Source: CAVZBT01 sp963773605 (GTDB lineage: Bacteria > Acidobacteriota > UBA6911). Taken from it: a stretch of DNA of 64,000 nt. Position 1 is the first letter of the stretch. Every line of letters starts with the position of its first letter. This document shows positions 18,519 through 28,224 of this stretch, piece by piece. The stretch lies in the NCBI GenBank assembly GCA_963773605.1, contig CAVZBT010000005.1, positions 682,001-746,000 of the forward strand, in the 5' to 3' direction. A program made the position numbers and the translations under genes. Below the pieces are notes generated by a model that did not search any database, was not told where the DNA came from, and was given only the letters and a program-made list of their open reading frames with translations.

Positions 18519-20803
18519 CGCCGCTCCGCAGGATCGCGGTGATCGGCAATTCGTTGCCTCGCCGCTGCGGGATCGCAACATTTTCGACCGACCTGCAACG
18601 CGCGATCTCGAATTCACGGCCAAACCTGCAAACCTGCATCGTGGCGATGACCGACCACGACCAGACCTATGACTATCCTGCTTCGGTCGCGTTGCAGATC
18701 AAGGATGACAGCATCGAGGAGTATGTCGGCGCCGCGGCGTTTCTCAACGCCGGCCGGTTCGACATCGTCTGCCTGCAGCACGAATTCGGAATTTTCGGTG
18801 GCGAAGCCGGCGGCCCATATCCTGGAGCTGCTGTCGCGCCTGACCATGCCGGTCGTCACGACGCTGCACACGGTGCTGGCCGACGCCGACGGCGGCTCAG
18901 CGCGCGGTGATGGAGCGCATCGTCGAGTCGTCCTCGAAGGTCGTCGTGATGGCCAACAAGGGCCGCGAACTGCTGCGCAACGTCTATCGCGTGCCGGACG
19001 ACAAGATCGAGGTCATCGCCCATGGCATTCCCGACTTTCCGTTCGTCGCGCCGGACGCGGCAAAGGCCAAACTCGGATTCAGCGACCGGTCGGTCATTCT
19101 GACGTTCGGCCTGCTGTCCCCCAGCAAGGGCATCGAGGTCATGATCGACGCCATGCCCTCGATCCTGCAAAGGCGGCCCGACGCGGTCTATGTGGTGCTC
19201 GGTGCGACGCATCCCAATCTGGTTCGCGACCAGGGCGAAGCCTATCGCGGCAGCCTGATGGCACGCGTGCGCAAGCTTGGCGTCGAGGATCACGTCGTAT
19301 TCCTCGACCAGTTCGTGGATCAGGCCACGCTGCTCGAATTCATTTCAATGTGCGACGTCTACGTCACGCCCTATCTCAACGAGGCGCAGATGACGTCGGG
19401 CACGCTGGCCTACAGCTTCGGCCTCGGCAAGCCGGTGGTCTCGACGCCTTACTGGCATGCGCGCGAACTGCTGGCCGACGGCCGCGGCGTTCTCGTTTCC
19501 TTTGGCGACCCGATGGAGACCGGCAACGAAATAGCGGATTGCTGACCGACGGCCCTCGCCGGCAGGCGATGCGCGAGCGCGCCTACGCTGCCAGCCGGTC
19601 GATGACATGGGAGCGCACGGCCGAGCGTTACATGACCGCCTTCGAAAATGCACGGCACGGCCACCGGCTGAAGGTGATCGCGCGTGCCGCGCCGGACGCG
19701 ATCGCGCCGCACGGCCCCGCGGTGCCCGACATGCAACTGGGCCACTTCCTGTCGATGTGCGACGATACCGGACTGTTCCAGCACGCCGTGCATTCGGTGC
19801 CCGATCGCGCGCACGGCTACTGCGTGGACGACAACGCCCGCGCGTTGCTGTTGGCTTGCGCGCTCAATGAACCGGGCGAGCACCCGCTTTCCGGAAAGCC
19901 AGACCGGCCGCTTTGCCGCCTTTGTGCAGCATGCCTGGAATCCCGATACCAGGCGCTTTCGCAACTTCATGGGTTTCAACCGGACCTGGCTCGAAGATCA
20001 AGGCTCCGAGGACAGTCACGGGCGAACCCTGTGGGCCCTGGGTGAATGCGCGCGGAAGGATGCCAGCCGGTCACGTCGTCGATGGGCGGCGGCCTTGTTC
20101 GCCGAGGCCCTGTCGACCGCCGCAGCCTTTCGCTCGCCTCGCGCCATGGCCTTCACGCTGCTCGGTCTGGACGCCTATTGCGCCGCAGCTCCGGATGATC
20201 AGCGCGCCCGTGAGATCAGGCATTCTCTTGCCGACACGCTGGTGTCCGCGCTCGCGTTGGTCGAGACGCCGGACTGGGTGTGGTTCGAGGAAGGCCTGGC
20301 GTATGACAATGCGCGCCTGCCGCAGGCCCTGATCGCGACCGGCCTCGCAACGCAAACGCCCGCCTATGTCGATGCCGGTTTGAGAACCCTGCGCTGGTTG
20401 ATGACGCTGCAAACGACGTCGACCGGGCATTTCCGTCCGGTGGGTACGACGAGCTTCGGCGAACTTCGAAAGCCTCCCGGGGCCTTCGATCAGCAGCCGG
20501 TGGAAGCCACCGCAACGATTGCGGCGTGCCTGACCGCGTGGCGCGCGGACGGCGATGCCGAATGGAAGGCCATCGCGGCCGGGGTTTTCTTCTGGTTCTT
20601 CGGCGGCAACGACCTGTCGGTTGCCGCTCGTCGATCCCGAGACCGGCAGTTGTCGCGATGGACTGCATCCCGATCGTGCCAATGAAAATCGCGGCGGCGA
20701 ATCGGTCGTGTCCTATCTGCTGGCGCTGGCCGAGATGCGCCAGCTTGCGCGCGCCAATATCAATCCGACGAACCCCGTGGCGCTTCGCGCCATCGGTGCT
20801 TGA
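18515..20803 (+). CDS. GT4 glycosyltransferase fused to a C-terminal helical toroid domain
   Basis: One protein of about 760 residues. Residues 1-370 are a GT-B, family 4 glycosyltransferase: RRIAVIGNSLPRRCGIATFS, the DIVCLQHEFGIFGGEAG turn, KIEVIAHGIPDFPFV, VILTFGLLSPSKGIEV, and the sugar-nucleotide region YLNEAQMTSGTLAYSFGLGK. Residues from about 390 on form an alpha-helical repeat domain, beginning QLGHFLSMCDDTGLFQHAVH, with GYCVDDNARALLLACAL and GFNRTWLEDQGSEDSHGRTL, reminiscent of six-hairpin glycosidase toroids. Breaks at about 18803, 18888, 19540, 19880 and 20622. It overlaps manA by four bases (ATGA) and is followed after 39 bases by a GH130 gene. Acceptor and donor are unknown; a GDP-mannose-type donor is inferred from context. 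Confidence 0.8.
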
Positions 20804-20842
20804 GTTAAGCGTCCACTCACGCAAACGCGAACCGAGGGCACC

Positions 20843-22142
20843 TTGTTACAAGCCACTTTTCTCAATCGGCAGGCGCTCTATCTGCGGCCCGATCCCGCGC
20901 GCGTGATCGTGCGTCCGTTCAAGCCGGCGACCGAACCGCGCGATCTCAACCCGACCGACAAGACGCGCGCCAACCATATCGTCGAGCGCGTTCTCAATCT
21001 CGATCCGCAGGCCGCGGCCGGCCAACTGGCCGACGTGCTGGAGAATTTCCAGGGCCGGCATCGCAACCTGCTGGAGACGTTCGAGCGCCGGGCCGACGAA
21101 ATGGAGGAGGCGCTGCTGGCGCACTGCACGTTTTCCGAAGTGCAGCGCCAGCTGATCGGCGCCTACTTCCTGCACGAATATTCGTTCGAAGCGTCGGCAC
21201 TGTTCAATCCCAGCATCGTGCCGCACCCCGACCAGTCGGGAATCGCCGAAGGCAGCCTGCGCTTCATTCTGAGCCTGCGTGCCGTCGGCGAAGGGCACGT
21301 CTCGTCGCTGACGTTTCGCGCCGGCACCATCGCGGCGGACGGCAGCATTAGCAGTCGATCCGACGGCCCGGCTCGCTACGAGCCCCCGGATCAGCGCATC
21401 GGACGGCCGGACCGATCGGCGACGAAGTCGAGGTCGACTTTCAAGCCGGACAGGACATCAGCGAACGCGTGATCTTTCCGGTGACGAAGTCGCAGTCGAA
21501 CGGCATCGAAGACGCGCGCTTCGTCGCAGTTCAGCGATGACGGCCGGACGACCTATTACGCGACCTATACCGCCTACAAGCGGCACCGCGATCCGATCGG
21601 AATTGATCGAGACCGACCGACTTCTCTCGTTTCGAATGACGCCGCTGCACGGCGCCGCCGCGCGCAACAAGGGCATGGCGCTGTTCCCGCGCAAGATCGA
21701 CGGCAAGTACGCCATGATCGCGCGACAGGACAACGAGAACCTCTATCTGATCTATTCGGACGACCTCTACAGATGGGACGGCGGCCAGGCGATCCTGAAG
21801 CCGCAATTTCCCTGGGAGTTCGTGCAGATCGGCAACTGCGGATCGCCGATCGAACTGGACGAGGGCTGGCTGATGCTGACGCACGGCGTCGGCCCGGTGC
21901 GAAAATATTCGATCGGCGCGGCACTGCTCGACAAGCGCGATCCGTCCAGGGTGCTGGCGCGTTCGAGCGAACCGTTGTTGCGGCCCGAACCATCCGAACG
22001 CGAGGGCTACGTTCCCAATGTCGTCTATACCTGCGGGGCGATGACGCACGATGATCAGCTCATTTTGCCCTACGCCGTATCGGATACGTACTCCAACTTT
22101 GCGACGATCCAGATTTCCGCGCTGTTGCGATCGATGTCCTGA
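20843..22142 (+). CDS. GH130-family beta-mannoside phosphorylase/hydrolase
   Basis: Five-bladed beta-propeller enzyme of GH130, whose members phosphorolyse or hydrolyse beta-mannosides. Diagnostic segments are FLHEYSFEASALFNPSIVPH, the acid-bearing SNGIEDARFV, GAAARNKGMALFPRKIDGKY, RQDNENLYLIYSDDLYRWDG, and VQIGNCGSPIELDEGWLMLT HGVG. The start is TTG 20843 (L-LQATFLNRQALYLRPDP). An N-terminal extension of about 100 residues (FKPATEPRDLNPTDKTRANH) precedes the propeller. Breaks near 21353, 21523 and 21580. About 430 residues in total. Being last in the PMI-GT4 operon, it probably acts on the glycan made by the GT4 protein. Phosphorylase versus hydrolase cannot be decided from what I see. Confidence 0.85.
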
Positions 22143-22187
22143 ATCCGAAATCGCGCGGTGCGGCTTGCATCCTCAAAGGAGAGCGCC

Positions 22188-22430
22188 ATGGCTCGCGAAA
22201 CAAGTTACTTCGTTCAGGCATTCAATGCCGGCCGGGGAGGAAACCTGAAAGCCGACGCCCCGATTGCCTGCAAGACGGAAACGGGTGCGCTTCGCACGGC
22301 GGAGCGGCTGGCCTTGAGCAGGCTGGGGGTTGTTGCCTTTTCATCCACCGGCGATCCCGAGATGGGCGACTATGACGACGAGCCGACGGTCATCTTCCGC
22401 AAGGGAGAGCTGCCATCGGCCTTCGATTGA
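22188..22430 (+). CDS. Small hypothetical protein (80 aa)
   Basis: MARETSYFVQAFNAGRGGNL, then KADAPIACKTETGALRTAER and DYDDEPTVIFRKGELPSAFD. A strong AAGGAGAG lies seven bases before ATG 22188. Intact. It follows the GH130 gene by 45 bases and could be the end of that operon, or the first of the small genes that follow. No family recognised. Confidence 0.65.
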   Translation: MARETSYFVQAFNAGRGGNLKADAPIACKTETGALRTAERLALSRLGVVAFSSTGDPEMGDYDDEPTVIFRKGELPSAFD

Positions 22431-22816
22431 GATAGGCCCGGCAACTCGCCGCGGATCGGGCCTGGTTTCGGACCGAGCACGTCGATCCGCCTCTGGTCGG
22501 AAGCGACGGGATTGCGTCAGCGACCCTTCCGTAGTCGCGATTGAGGTTGGGATAGGTCAAGTGCGGGCATTGCCGCCGGAAGGGCGCTCGCGATTGTCTC
22601 CGCGGCGTTTTAGCGCTCGCTATTCCCGCGACGCGAGCCTAGGGTTGGTCATCACCGCGTTTCCCACGGCGTCTATCGGTGACTGAGGGTCAGGAACGCT
22701 CCCGCCGCGACGGACGGAGCTTCTGTTGTCCCAGTTTTGCTTGGCCGGCCGGATCGCTTCGCCGCTAATCGTCCCGCGGTTTCTTCCCTTGTCGGTGGTG
22801 GCCGTGGCATTCCTGC
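22431..22816. other. Intergenic region without a recognised gene
   Basis: 386 bases between two small plus-strand genes. Several short stop-rich frames, no coding-like peptide, no long repeat. It could carry the promoter for the 22817-23484 small genes. Confidence 0.4.
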
Positions 22817-23014
22817 ATGAATAGGACGAGCGAACTGCAATACCTGATCAGCGGCAACAATCAATTTGGCCGGGTCAATCTTAGCCGTGCGGCGGCGGGG
22901 GCGGCCGTCAAGAAGGCAAAGGAGCTGCTGCAGGAAGGCTATTTGGACGTGAGGATATCCACGCCCCGAGGCCGGATCCTGCTGTCCGATGAGTTCGATC
23001 AGCTTGAAGGATAG
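22817..23014 (+). CDS. Small hypothetical protein (65 aa)
   Basis: MNRTSELQYLISGNNQFGRV, then NLSRAAAGAAVKKAKELLQE, GYLDVRISTPRGRILLSDEF and DQLEG. An alpha helix followed by a beta hairpin, like many small DUF proteins of Bradyrhizobium. Intact and 33 bases upstream of the next small gene, so probably co-transcribed. Confidence 0.6.
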   Translation: MNRTSELQYLISGNNQFGRVNLSRAAAGAAVKKAKELLQEGYLDVRISTPRGRILLSDEFDQLEG

Positions 23015-23047
23015 CGCAGCGCCCACAAGAGGTGCGGGAGGCAAGCC

Positions 23048-23287
23048 ATGAGCGTCAGAGCCTTCAAGACCGCCGATGAACTCCAGGACATGATTGTCGC
23101 GCAGGCGAGGACCCTCCATGGTCCCTGGCCTTCGGGGATGACGATGTTTGTTTTCGACGATGCTTACGGATGGAGCGCCAGCATCAGCCGGCCAATGTCG
23201 GAGGCCGACAATTTCTATCGCACCCGGACGCTCGATCTGATCAGGACGTTGAAGGTCAGTTATGATCTCGACGCGCCTCACCTCTAG
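23048..23287 (+). CDS. Small hypothetical protein (79 aa)
   Basis: MSVRAFKTADELQDMIVAQA, then RTLHGPWPSGMTMFVFDDAY, GWSASISRPMSEADNFYRTR and TLDLIRTLKVSYDLDAPHL. Intact; GGGAGG stands just upstream of ATG 23048. Reads as a small alpha/beta protein. No function recognised; part of a run of three small genes. Confidence 0.6.
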   Translation: MSVRAFKTADELQDMIVAQARTLHGPWPSGMTMFVFDDAYGWSASISRPMSEADNFYRTRTLDLIRTLKVSYDLDAPHL

Positions 23288-23349
23288 TCGACGATATCTA
23301 GCCGGATCTGCATGAGTTCCGGCATCACCATCAACCCAGGGAGATTGAC

Positions 23350-23484
23350 ATGGCCAAAGGCGAGCAAAGAAGCAATCGGGAAACCAAGAAACCCAAGAAA
23401 GACAAGATCAAGGTGATTGCCGCAGCACCAAGTCAGAAGGCCGGAGGCTGGCAGCCGACCGTGGGTTCCGGCAAGAAGAAATAA
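23350..23484 (+). CDS. Very small lysine-rich protein (44 aa)
   Basis: ATG 23350 to TAA 23482-23484. MAKGEQRSNRETKKPKKDKI followed by KVIAAAPSQKAGGWQPTVGS and GKKK. Strong AGGGAGA upstream. Highly basic, likely disordered; similar tiny proteins starting MAKG.QRSNRE.KKPKK are common in rhizobia. Nucleic-acid or ribosome association is possible but unproven. Confidence 0.65.
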   Translation: MAKGEQRSNRETKKPKKDKIKVIAAAPSQKAGGWQPTVGSGKKK

Positions 23485-23583
23485 TGTTCGATGCCCCCTT
23501 GCCGGGACGGACCTCACTCCGTCCCGCGCTCGCCTGGTCCATGGGGCCTGCCGCAGAGGGCTAATCGACGATTGCTGCCGGTA

Positions 23584-24550
23584 TCAGACTTTGATCAGCC
23601 GCAGCTTCGTGCCCCAGGGGTCGAGGTCTCGATGCCGTTCGCGATCGCCGCGACCGGCGCGCCCGCCTGCCGCAGGCGCTGCTCCTGCGCCTGCAGAATT
23701 TCCGGCGTCGCGATCTCCAGCGAAAACCACGCCAGCCCGGTGGCCGTGTCGTCGCGCGGGCCGGCGCCGGCGCTCTGCCAGACGTTGATCCCGAGGTGAT
23801 GGTGATAGCGGCCTGAGGAAAGGAACGCGGCGCCGCTTGCGCTTGCGGGTCGGGTCGAAGCCGATGGCGCCGCCGTAGAAACGGTCGGCCTGTTCGAGGT
23901 CGCCGACGCGCAGGTGCATGTGGCCGATGCGCAAGTTATCGGGGGCCTTGGCATAGTTGGTCGTGCGCGTATCCGTCAGCGCCAGCAGGCCGTCGATGTC
24001 GAGCTGGTCGGTTGCCATCGCGACCGAGCCGCCATCCCATTTCCAGGTCTCGGGATCGCGGTCGGCATAGACCTCGATGCCGTTGCCTTCGGGGTCGTCG
24101 AGATAGACGGATTCGCTGACGAGGTGATCGGCGAAGCCGGACAGCGGGACCTTGTTGTTCGCCGCGTGCACCAGCCAGCGCGCCAGATCCTTGCGCGTCG
24201 GCATCAGGAACGCGGTGTGATAGAGCCCCGCCGCGTTGCGCGCTTCGCGCGCGGCGCTCCGCGCGCGCTTCGAGATCCAGCAGCGGCACGCCGCCCGAGC
24301 CGAGGCGCACCCGTCGCCGAGCGCTCCATCACGGTCAGACCGATCACGTCGCGATAATAATCGGCGACGAGATCGAGATCGCGCACGCGCAACGTCACCA
24401 TGCCGATCCGCATCGGCGTCCGGTTGGCGAAGGTCGGCCCTCCGCCGCCCGCCGTGCCCTCGGCGCCTGCGCCGCGGCAACCGCCGCCGCGGACAACGAG
24501 GAGGCGCCGGCGAGGTGCAGCAGGGTGCGTCGGGTCAGGTCGATGGTCAT
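23584..24550 (-). CDS. Exported VOC-family (glyoxalase/extradiol dioxygenase-like) protein
   Basis: Start ATG 24550: MTIDLTRRTLLHLAGASSLS followed by an Ala-rich stretch, a twin-arginine-type signal peptide. Then two VOC modules: MRIGMVTLRVRDLDLVADYY with RDVIGLTVMERSA, and LRIGHMHLRVGDLEQADRFY with GGAIGFDP. Metal-site candidates are His in GLYHTAFLMPTRKDLARWLV, Glu in GNGIEVYADRDPETWKWDGG and His in SSGRYHHHLGINVWQSAGAG. Ends LDPWGTKLRLIKV. Breaks near 24445, 24320, 23822 and 23634. It resembles the catechol-2,3-dioxygenase-like VOC proteins (CatE type) but with a Tat signal, which is unusual; cytoplasmic homologues begin at MRIGMVTL. Confidence 0.8.
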
Positions 24551-24690
24551 CAAGTCTCCCTTGATGATCGGCTCAGCAAAGCAATATCGCGCCGGTGATC
24601 TCCGTGACGGCCGCATCGCAATGTCGCGATGGTCAGTCCCGGAACCATCGTTGCGGCAGGACGTTTGCTCCGGGCAAGCCATTTTCAGCG

Positions 24691-24988
24691 ATGGAGATGA
24701 CCATGACGCGCGTCGCGGCAGCGATCGTCGCTGGGCTGTTGAGCGTGAGTGCGGCAGCGGCCCAGTCCACCGGCGACATCGGACGCAAAGCCGGAGACGG
24801 CCTGTACGACGTCGCCGGCGGCGACATCGGGAAGCGGCGAGGAGAAGACCGCGAATTCGATGGCCGTCGAGAAGAGCGCGATGCTGCCCGACGCCGGCGG
24901 CGCCAACTCGGCCGCGCCGACGGTGCAGAGCGGCGACAAGCCGCTGAAGGTCAGCCCGGATTGCCCGCCGGATTCCAAGCCGAAGTAA
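24691..24988 (+). CDS. Small exported hypothetical protein
   Basis: MEMTMTRVAAAIVAGLLSVS, then AAAAQSTGDIGRKAGDGLYD: a Sec signal peptide cleaved near AAAAQ. After a break near 24832 the frame reads SGEEKTANSMAVEKSAMLPD and ends KVSPDCPPDSKPK, about 98 residues. Mature part polar and probably disordered. Divergent from the VOC gene (141 bases). No function recognised. Confidence 0.5.
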
Positions 24989-25115
24989 GGATCAATTCAT
25001 CCTGCGCCACTCCTGCTCCGTCATTCCACGGTGCGCAAATCACACATCAGAGAATTCATTTCGCCGTGGACCACCTCCTCCTCAGGAGGAGGTGAACAGA
25101 GGCGGGCGACGGATT

Positions 25116-25581
25116 TCACCAGCCGTAATAGCGCCGGCGTAGCCGCCATAGGGCGGGCAATAGCTGCCGCCGCCATAACCATATCCGTAGCCGCCGCCAT
25201 AGCCGTACGGGACGGCCGCGTAGCTGTAGAGGGATCGCCCATAGTAGCCGCCGTAGCCGCCGTAATAGCCGCGCTGGCGATCGCGCCACCGACGAGTGGC
25301 GCCGGCTGCGAGGCCGTAGCCGAGGCCGCGATAGCCCCAGCCCCGCCGCGATATCCATAGCCGCCACGATAGCCCCATCCGCCTCCGCGGAATCCGACGC
25401 CGCGATAGCCAAAGCCGCCGCCGCGCCAGCCGCCCGCCCAACGCACTTCGGTCGTGCTTTGGTCGACCATCGATTTCATCGCCGCCACATTGGTCGGCAT
25501 CGGCCCGGCCTGCGCGCCCGCACTGAGCAGGGCGGCAGTTGCAGCGAGAATGGCGGTACGCAGTGAACTCAACAACCTCAT
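25116..25581 (-). CDS. Exported glycine/tyrosine-rich protein
   Basis: MRLLSSLRTAILAATAALLS with AGAQAGPM, a Sec signal peptide. Then a conserved-looking patch (AMKSMVDQSTTEVRWAGGW) followed by a long Gly/Tyr/Trp-rich tail (RGGGFGYRGVGFRGGGWGYR, later YYGGYGGYYGRSLYSY). Three ATGs lie in a row; GGAG six bases ahead makes 25581 the best start. Breaks near 25330 and 25140; the expected end is GYAGAYYGW stop at 25116. Similar Gly-rich secreted proteins are frequent in Bradyrhizobium, of unknown role. Confidence 0.65.
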
Positions 25582-25790
25582 GATCATCTCCATGCTGTGC
25601 GGCAGCGCGTGGCGCGCGGGCCGGACAGGCTATTCCAGGGTGACGCTGCTGCGGCTGGCTTGATCTAGATCAAACCGCTGCCGTGTCGCGCCGGCGCGGC
25701 GGACACGACAAGCGCAAGACGAGTGTGCATGATGCGCAACGCGAAGTCGCGAGCTAGCTAAGCAATCGATCTATCCCCGCATTGCGGTAT

Positions 25791-25818
25791 GGTTGCTTTC
25801 GCTGCGCTCGCAATGACG
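25791..25818. repeat. Half copy of the GTCATTGCGAGCGCAGCG palindrome
   Basis: GGTTGCTTTCGCTGCGCTCG followed by CAATGACG matches one arm of the palindrome at 12573-12653 with small changes. The partner arm is absent. Confidence 0.6.
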
Positions 25819-26000
25819 GTGAGAGAGCGAAGTCACGATCCTTCAAGATGGTGCTTTCGAGGCCCCGGCAACTACCGCATCCCACCCCAGCCTTTCAATT
25901 TCGCGATACAAGCCATGCTCACATTCAAATTCCTTGTCCGCTGGGCCGCAATCTATTGTCTGCGCCAATCAACCCGGAATCGCAGAGGAAATTGAGCCCG

Positions 26001-26568
26001 ATGGCGGAAGCAGCAAAATCACGGAGCGAGGCGGCCGGCGCTGCCGACGTGGCCGGACGAGATCTACCGCGTGCTCAAGGACGCCGGCATTCGCCAGGTC
26101 GCGATGGTGCCGGACGCCGGCCACAGCCGCCTGATCCGCTCGCTTCGAGGCCGATCCCGAAACCCGCGTCGTGACGCTGACGACGGAAGAAGAGGGCGTG
26201 GCGATGCTGGCCGGCGCATGGCTCGGCGGCGAGCGCGGCGTTCTGCTGCTGCAGTCGAGCGGCGTCGGCAACTGCATCAACATGCTGTCGCTGCCGGTGA
26301 TCTGCCACATGCCGCTGTTGATGATCGTCACCATGCGCGGCGATTGGGGCGAGTTCAATCCCTGGCAGATCCCGATGGGGCAGGGCACGCGGCCCTCGCT
26401 GGAGGCCATGGGCGTGATCGTGAACAAGGTGGACGAGCCTGAATCTCGTCGCCTCCGACCGTGCAGGGCGCGGCGCACCTCGCCTTCAACACCTGGAAGC
26501 CGGTGGCGGTCCTGATCGGACAGCGCGTGCTCGGCGCCAAGAACTTCAAGGAGCTTGCCCGCAAATGA
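26001..26568 (+). CDS. TPP-dependent decarboxylase, alpha (PYR-domain) subunit; sulfopyruvate-decarboxylase-like
   Basis: PYR-domain half of a two-subunit thiamine-diphosphate enzyme like sulfopyruvate or phosphonopyruvate decarboxylase. After a short N-terminus (MAEAAKSRSEAAGAA) and an extra base near 26047 it reads WPDEIYRVLKDAGIRQVAMV, PDAGHSRLIRS and, after 26148, TLTTEEEGVAMLAGAWLGGE, which carries the Glu that activates the thiazolium cofactor. Then VLLLQSSGVGNCINMLSLPV, typical of the family. A break near 26444 precedes TVQGAAHLAFNTWKPVAVLI. It ends in TGA 26566-26568, overlapping the ATG of the beta gene. Substrate uncertain; a 2-oxo acid with a negatively charged side group is likely. 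Confidence 0.75.
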
Positions 26569-27167
26569 CCCAATCCCAACGCACTGCTGCATCGCCGCGA
26601 CGTCGTCAACGAATTGGTGCGCGACCGCGCCGATCTCCTCGTCATCGCCGGCCTCGGCGCGCCGAACTGGGATGTCTCCGCCGCCGGCGATCATCCGAAT
26701 CAATTTTCCGCTCTGGGGCGCGATGGGCGGCGCCTCGATGATCGGGCTCGGGCTGGCGCTGGCGCAGCCGAAGCGAAAAGTGCTCGTCATCACCGGCGAC
26801 GGCGAGATGCTGATGAATGTCGGCTCGCTCGCGTCGATCGCGGTGGAGGCGCCGAAGAATCTGACGATCGCCGTCCTCGACAATGAGCGTTTTGGCGAGA
26901 CCGGCATGCAGAAGACGCCCGACCGCTTTCGGCGTCGACCTCGCCGCCATCGCCACCGCCTGCGGCATCCGCACCTCGCGCATCGTCCGCACGATGGCCG
27001 AAGTCACCGAGCTGCGCGACCTCGCGCATGAGGGAAGGGGAACGGCCTTCGCGCAGATCAAGATCAATCCCGAGGCACTGGCCTTCGTGATGCCGCCGGC
27101 GGACGGCGTCATCCTGACGACGCGCTTCCGGCAATCGGTGTTGGGAGACGAGGCGCTGTTTAATTGA
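26565..27167 (+). CDS. TPP-dependent decarboxylase, beta (PP-domain) subunit
   Basis: Second half of the decarboxylase, starting at the ATGA overlap (26565). After an early break near 26570 it reads LLHRRDVVNELVRDRADLLV, IAGLGAPNWDVSAAGDHPNQ, and after 26703 GAMGGASMIGLGLALAQPKR. The ThDP/Mg motif is complete: GDGEMLMNVGSLASIAVEAP ending in NLTIAVLDNERFGETG. A further break near 26920 precedes FGVDLAAIATACGIRTSRIV. Ends FRQSVLGDEALFN. The alpha and beta chains would form the active site together. The Gly-Asp-Gly ... Asn motif makes the cofactor assignment firm. Confidence 0.8.
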
Positions 27168-27189
27168 GGAGCGCTACCTAGACGACGTC

Positions 27190-27278
27190 GTCATGCCCGG
27201 CCTTGTGCCGGGCATCCACGTCCTTGGTGGACCATGCGCAGCAAAGACGTGGATGGCCGGGACAAGCCCGGCCATGAC
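27190..27278. repeat. Dispersed palindromic repeat of the GTCATGGCCGGGCTTGTCCC type
   Basis: The left arm starts GTCATGCCCGGCCTTGTGCC and runs to CATCCACGTCCTT (27190-27225). The right arm, AAGACGTGGATGGCCGGGAC through GCCATGAC (27244-27278), is its inverted copy. This is a common intergenic palindrome in rhizobia. It sits between the convergent ends of the decarboxylase and LysR genes and could act as a bidirectional transcription stop. Confidence 0.85.
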
Positions 27279-27299
27279 GAACGAGGGAGCACTGCATCG

Positions 27300-28224
27300 C
27301 TACGCCGTCATGTTGATCTTCCACAGCCCTTCCTTCGAAAGCTGTTGAATCTCGGACACGATCAGCGTCGCAATCGTCGTCGTTGCGATCGACGGCGGAT
27401 GGGCGATCGGCGACGCCAGGATCAGTTCGCGCGACACCGAGGGGCTGACGGCGCGCCATCTCCAGGCGCTTCGCCGCCACTTCGGTGCGGATGGCGGAGG
27501 GCGGCAGCAGCGTGTAGCCGAGCCCTTCCTCCATCAGGCTGATCTGCGCGCGGTAGGAATCGACCTCGATCATCGCGTCGAGCTTCAATTTCTCGCGCGC
27601 CAGCGCCTTCTCCAGCAGCGCCCGCAAGCCGTGCGAGATGCTCGGCAGGATCAGCTTCTGCTTCACCAGCCATTTGAGGTCGACCTGCTTCCGCTTGCTC
27701 AGCCCCGACCCCGGCGGCCCAACGGCAACGATATCCTCGCGGCCGATGGACTGGACCTGAAGATGCAGGTCCACCGCGGGGCCGTAGATGATCGCGAGAT
27801 CCATTTCGCCGCGGTGCAGCCACTCGACCAGATGCCCGCCATAGCTCTCCACGATGCGCAGCGAGACATCGGGAAACTCGTTGATGACGCGGCGGGCGAA
27901 TCGTCCGGACAGGACCGCGCTCACCGTCGGCACCAGCCCGAGGATGACGCGGCCCGACGGATTGCCGTTGGCCGATTTGAGGTCGTCGCTGACCTGTTCG
28001 ATCTGGCGGATCAGGCCCGTGGTGCGGTCGAGCAGCATCCGGCCGGCGCTGGTCAGGAGCATGCCGCGGCCGTTGCGGACGAACAGCTCGACGCGCAGCT
28101 CGTGCTCGAGCAGCTTGATGTGCCGGCTCAGCGCCGGCTGGGCGGCGCGCAGCCGGTCCGCCGCCTTGCTGAGGCTGCCGAGCTCCGCCACGGCGCGGAA
28201 GGTGCGCAATTGTTTGAGGTCCAT
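27300..28224 (-). CDS. LysR-family transcriptional regulator
   Basis: About 307 residues. N-terminal LysR helix-turn-helix: MDLKQLRTFRAVAELGSLSK, AADRLRAAQPALSRHIKLLE and HELRVELFVRNGRGMLLTSA. Effector-binding domain follows (GRVILGLVPTVSAVLSGRFA; EMDLAIIYGP; EDIVAVGPPGSGLSKRKQVD; IEVDSYRAQISLMEEGLGYT). A break near 27448 shifts to ILASPIAHPPSIATTTIATL and the end EGLWKINMTA with a stop at 27300-27302. It is convergent with the decarboxylase genes and divergent from the rhodanese gene across about 180 bases. The nitrogen-control/Cbl branch is suggested by the MDLKQLRTF start. Confidence 0.9.

Noticed and set aside
27190..27278. Palindrome as phage or plasmid attachment site
   Set aside because: No integrase or tRNA nearby; it matches a widespread intergenic repeat type.
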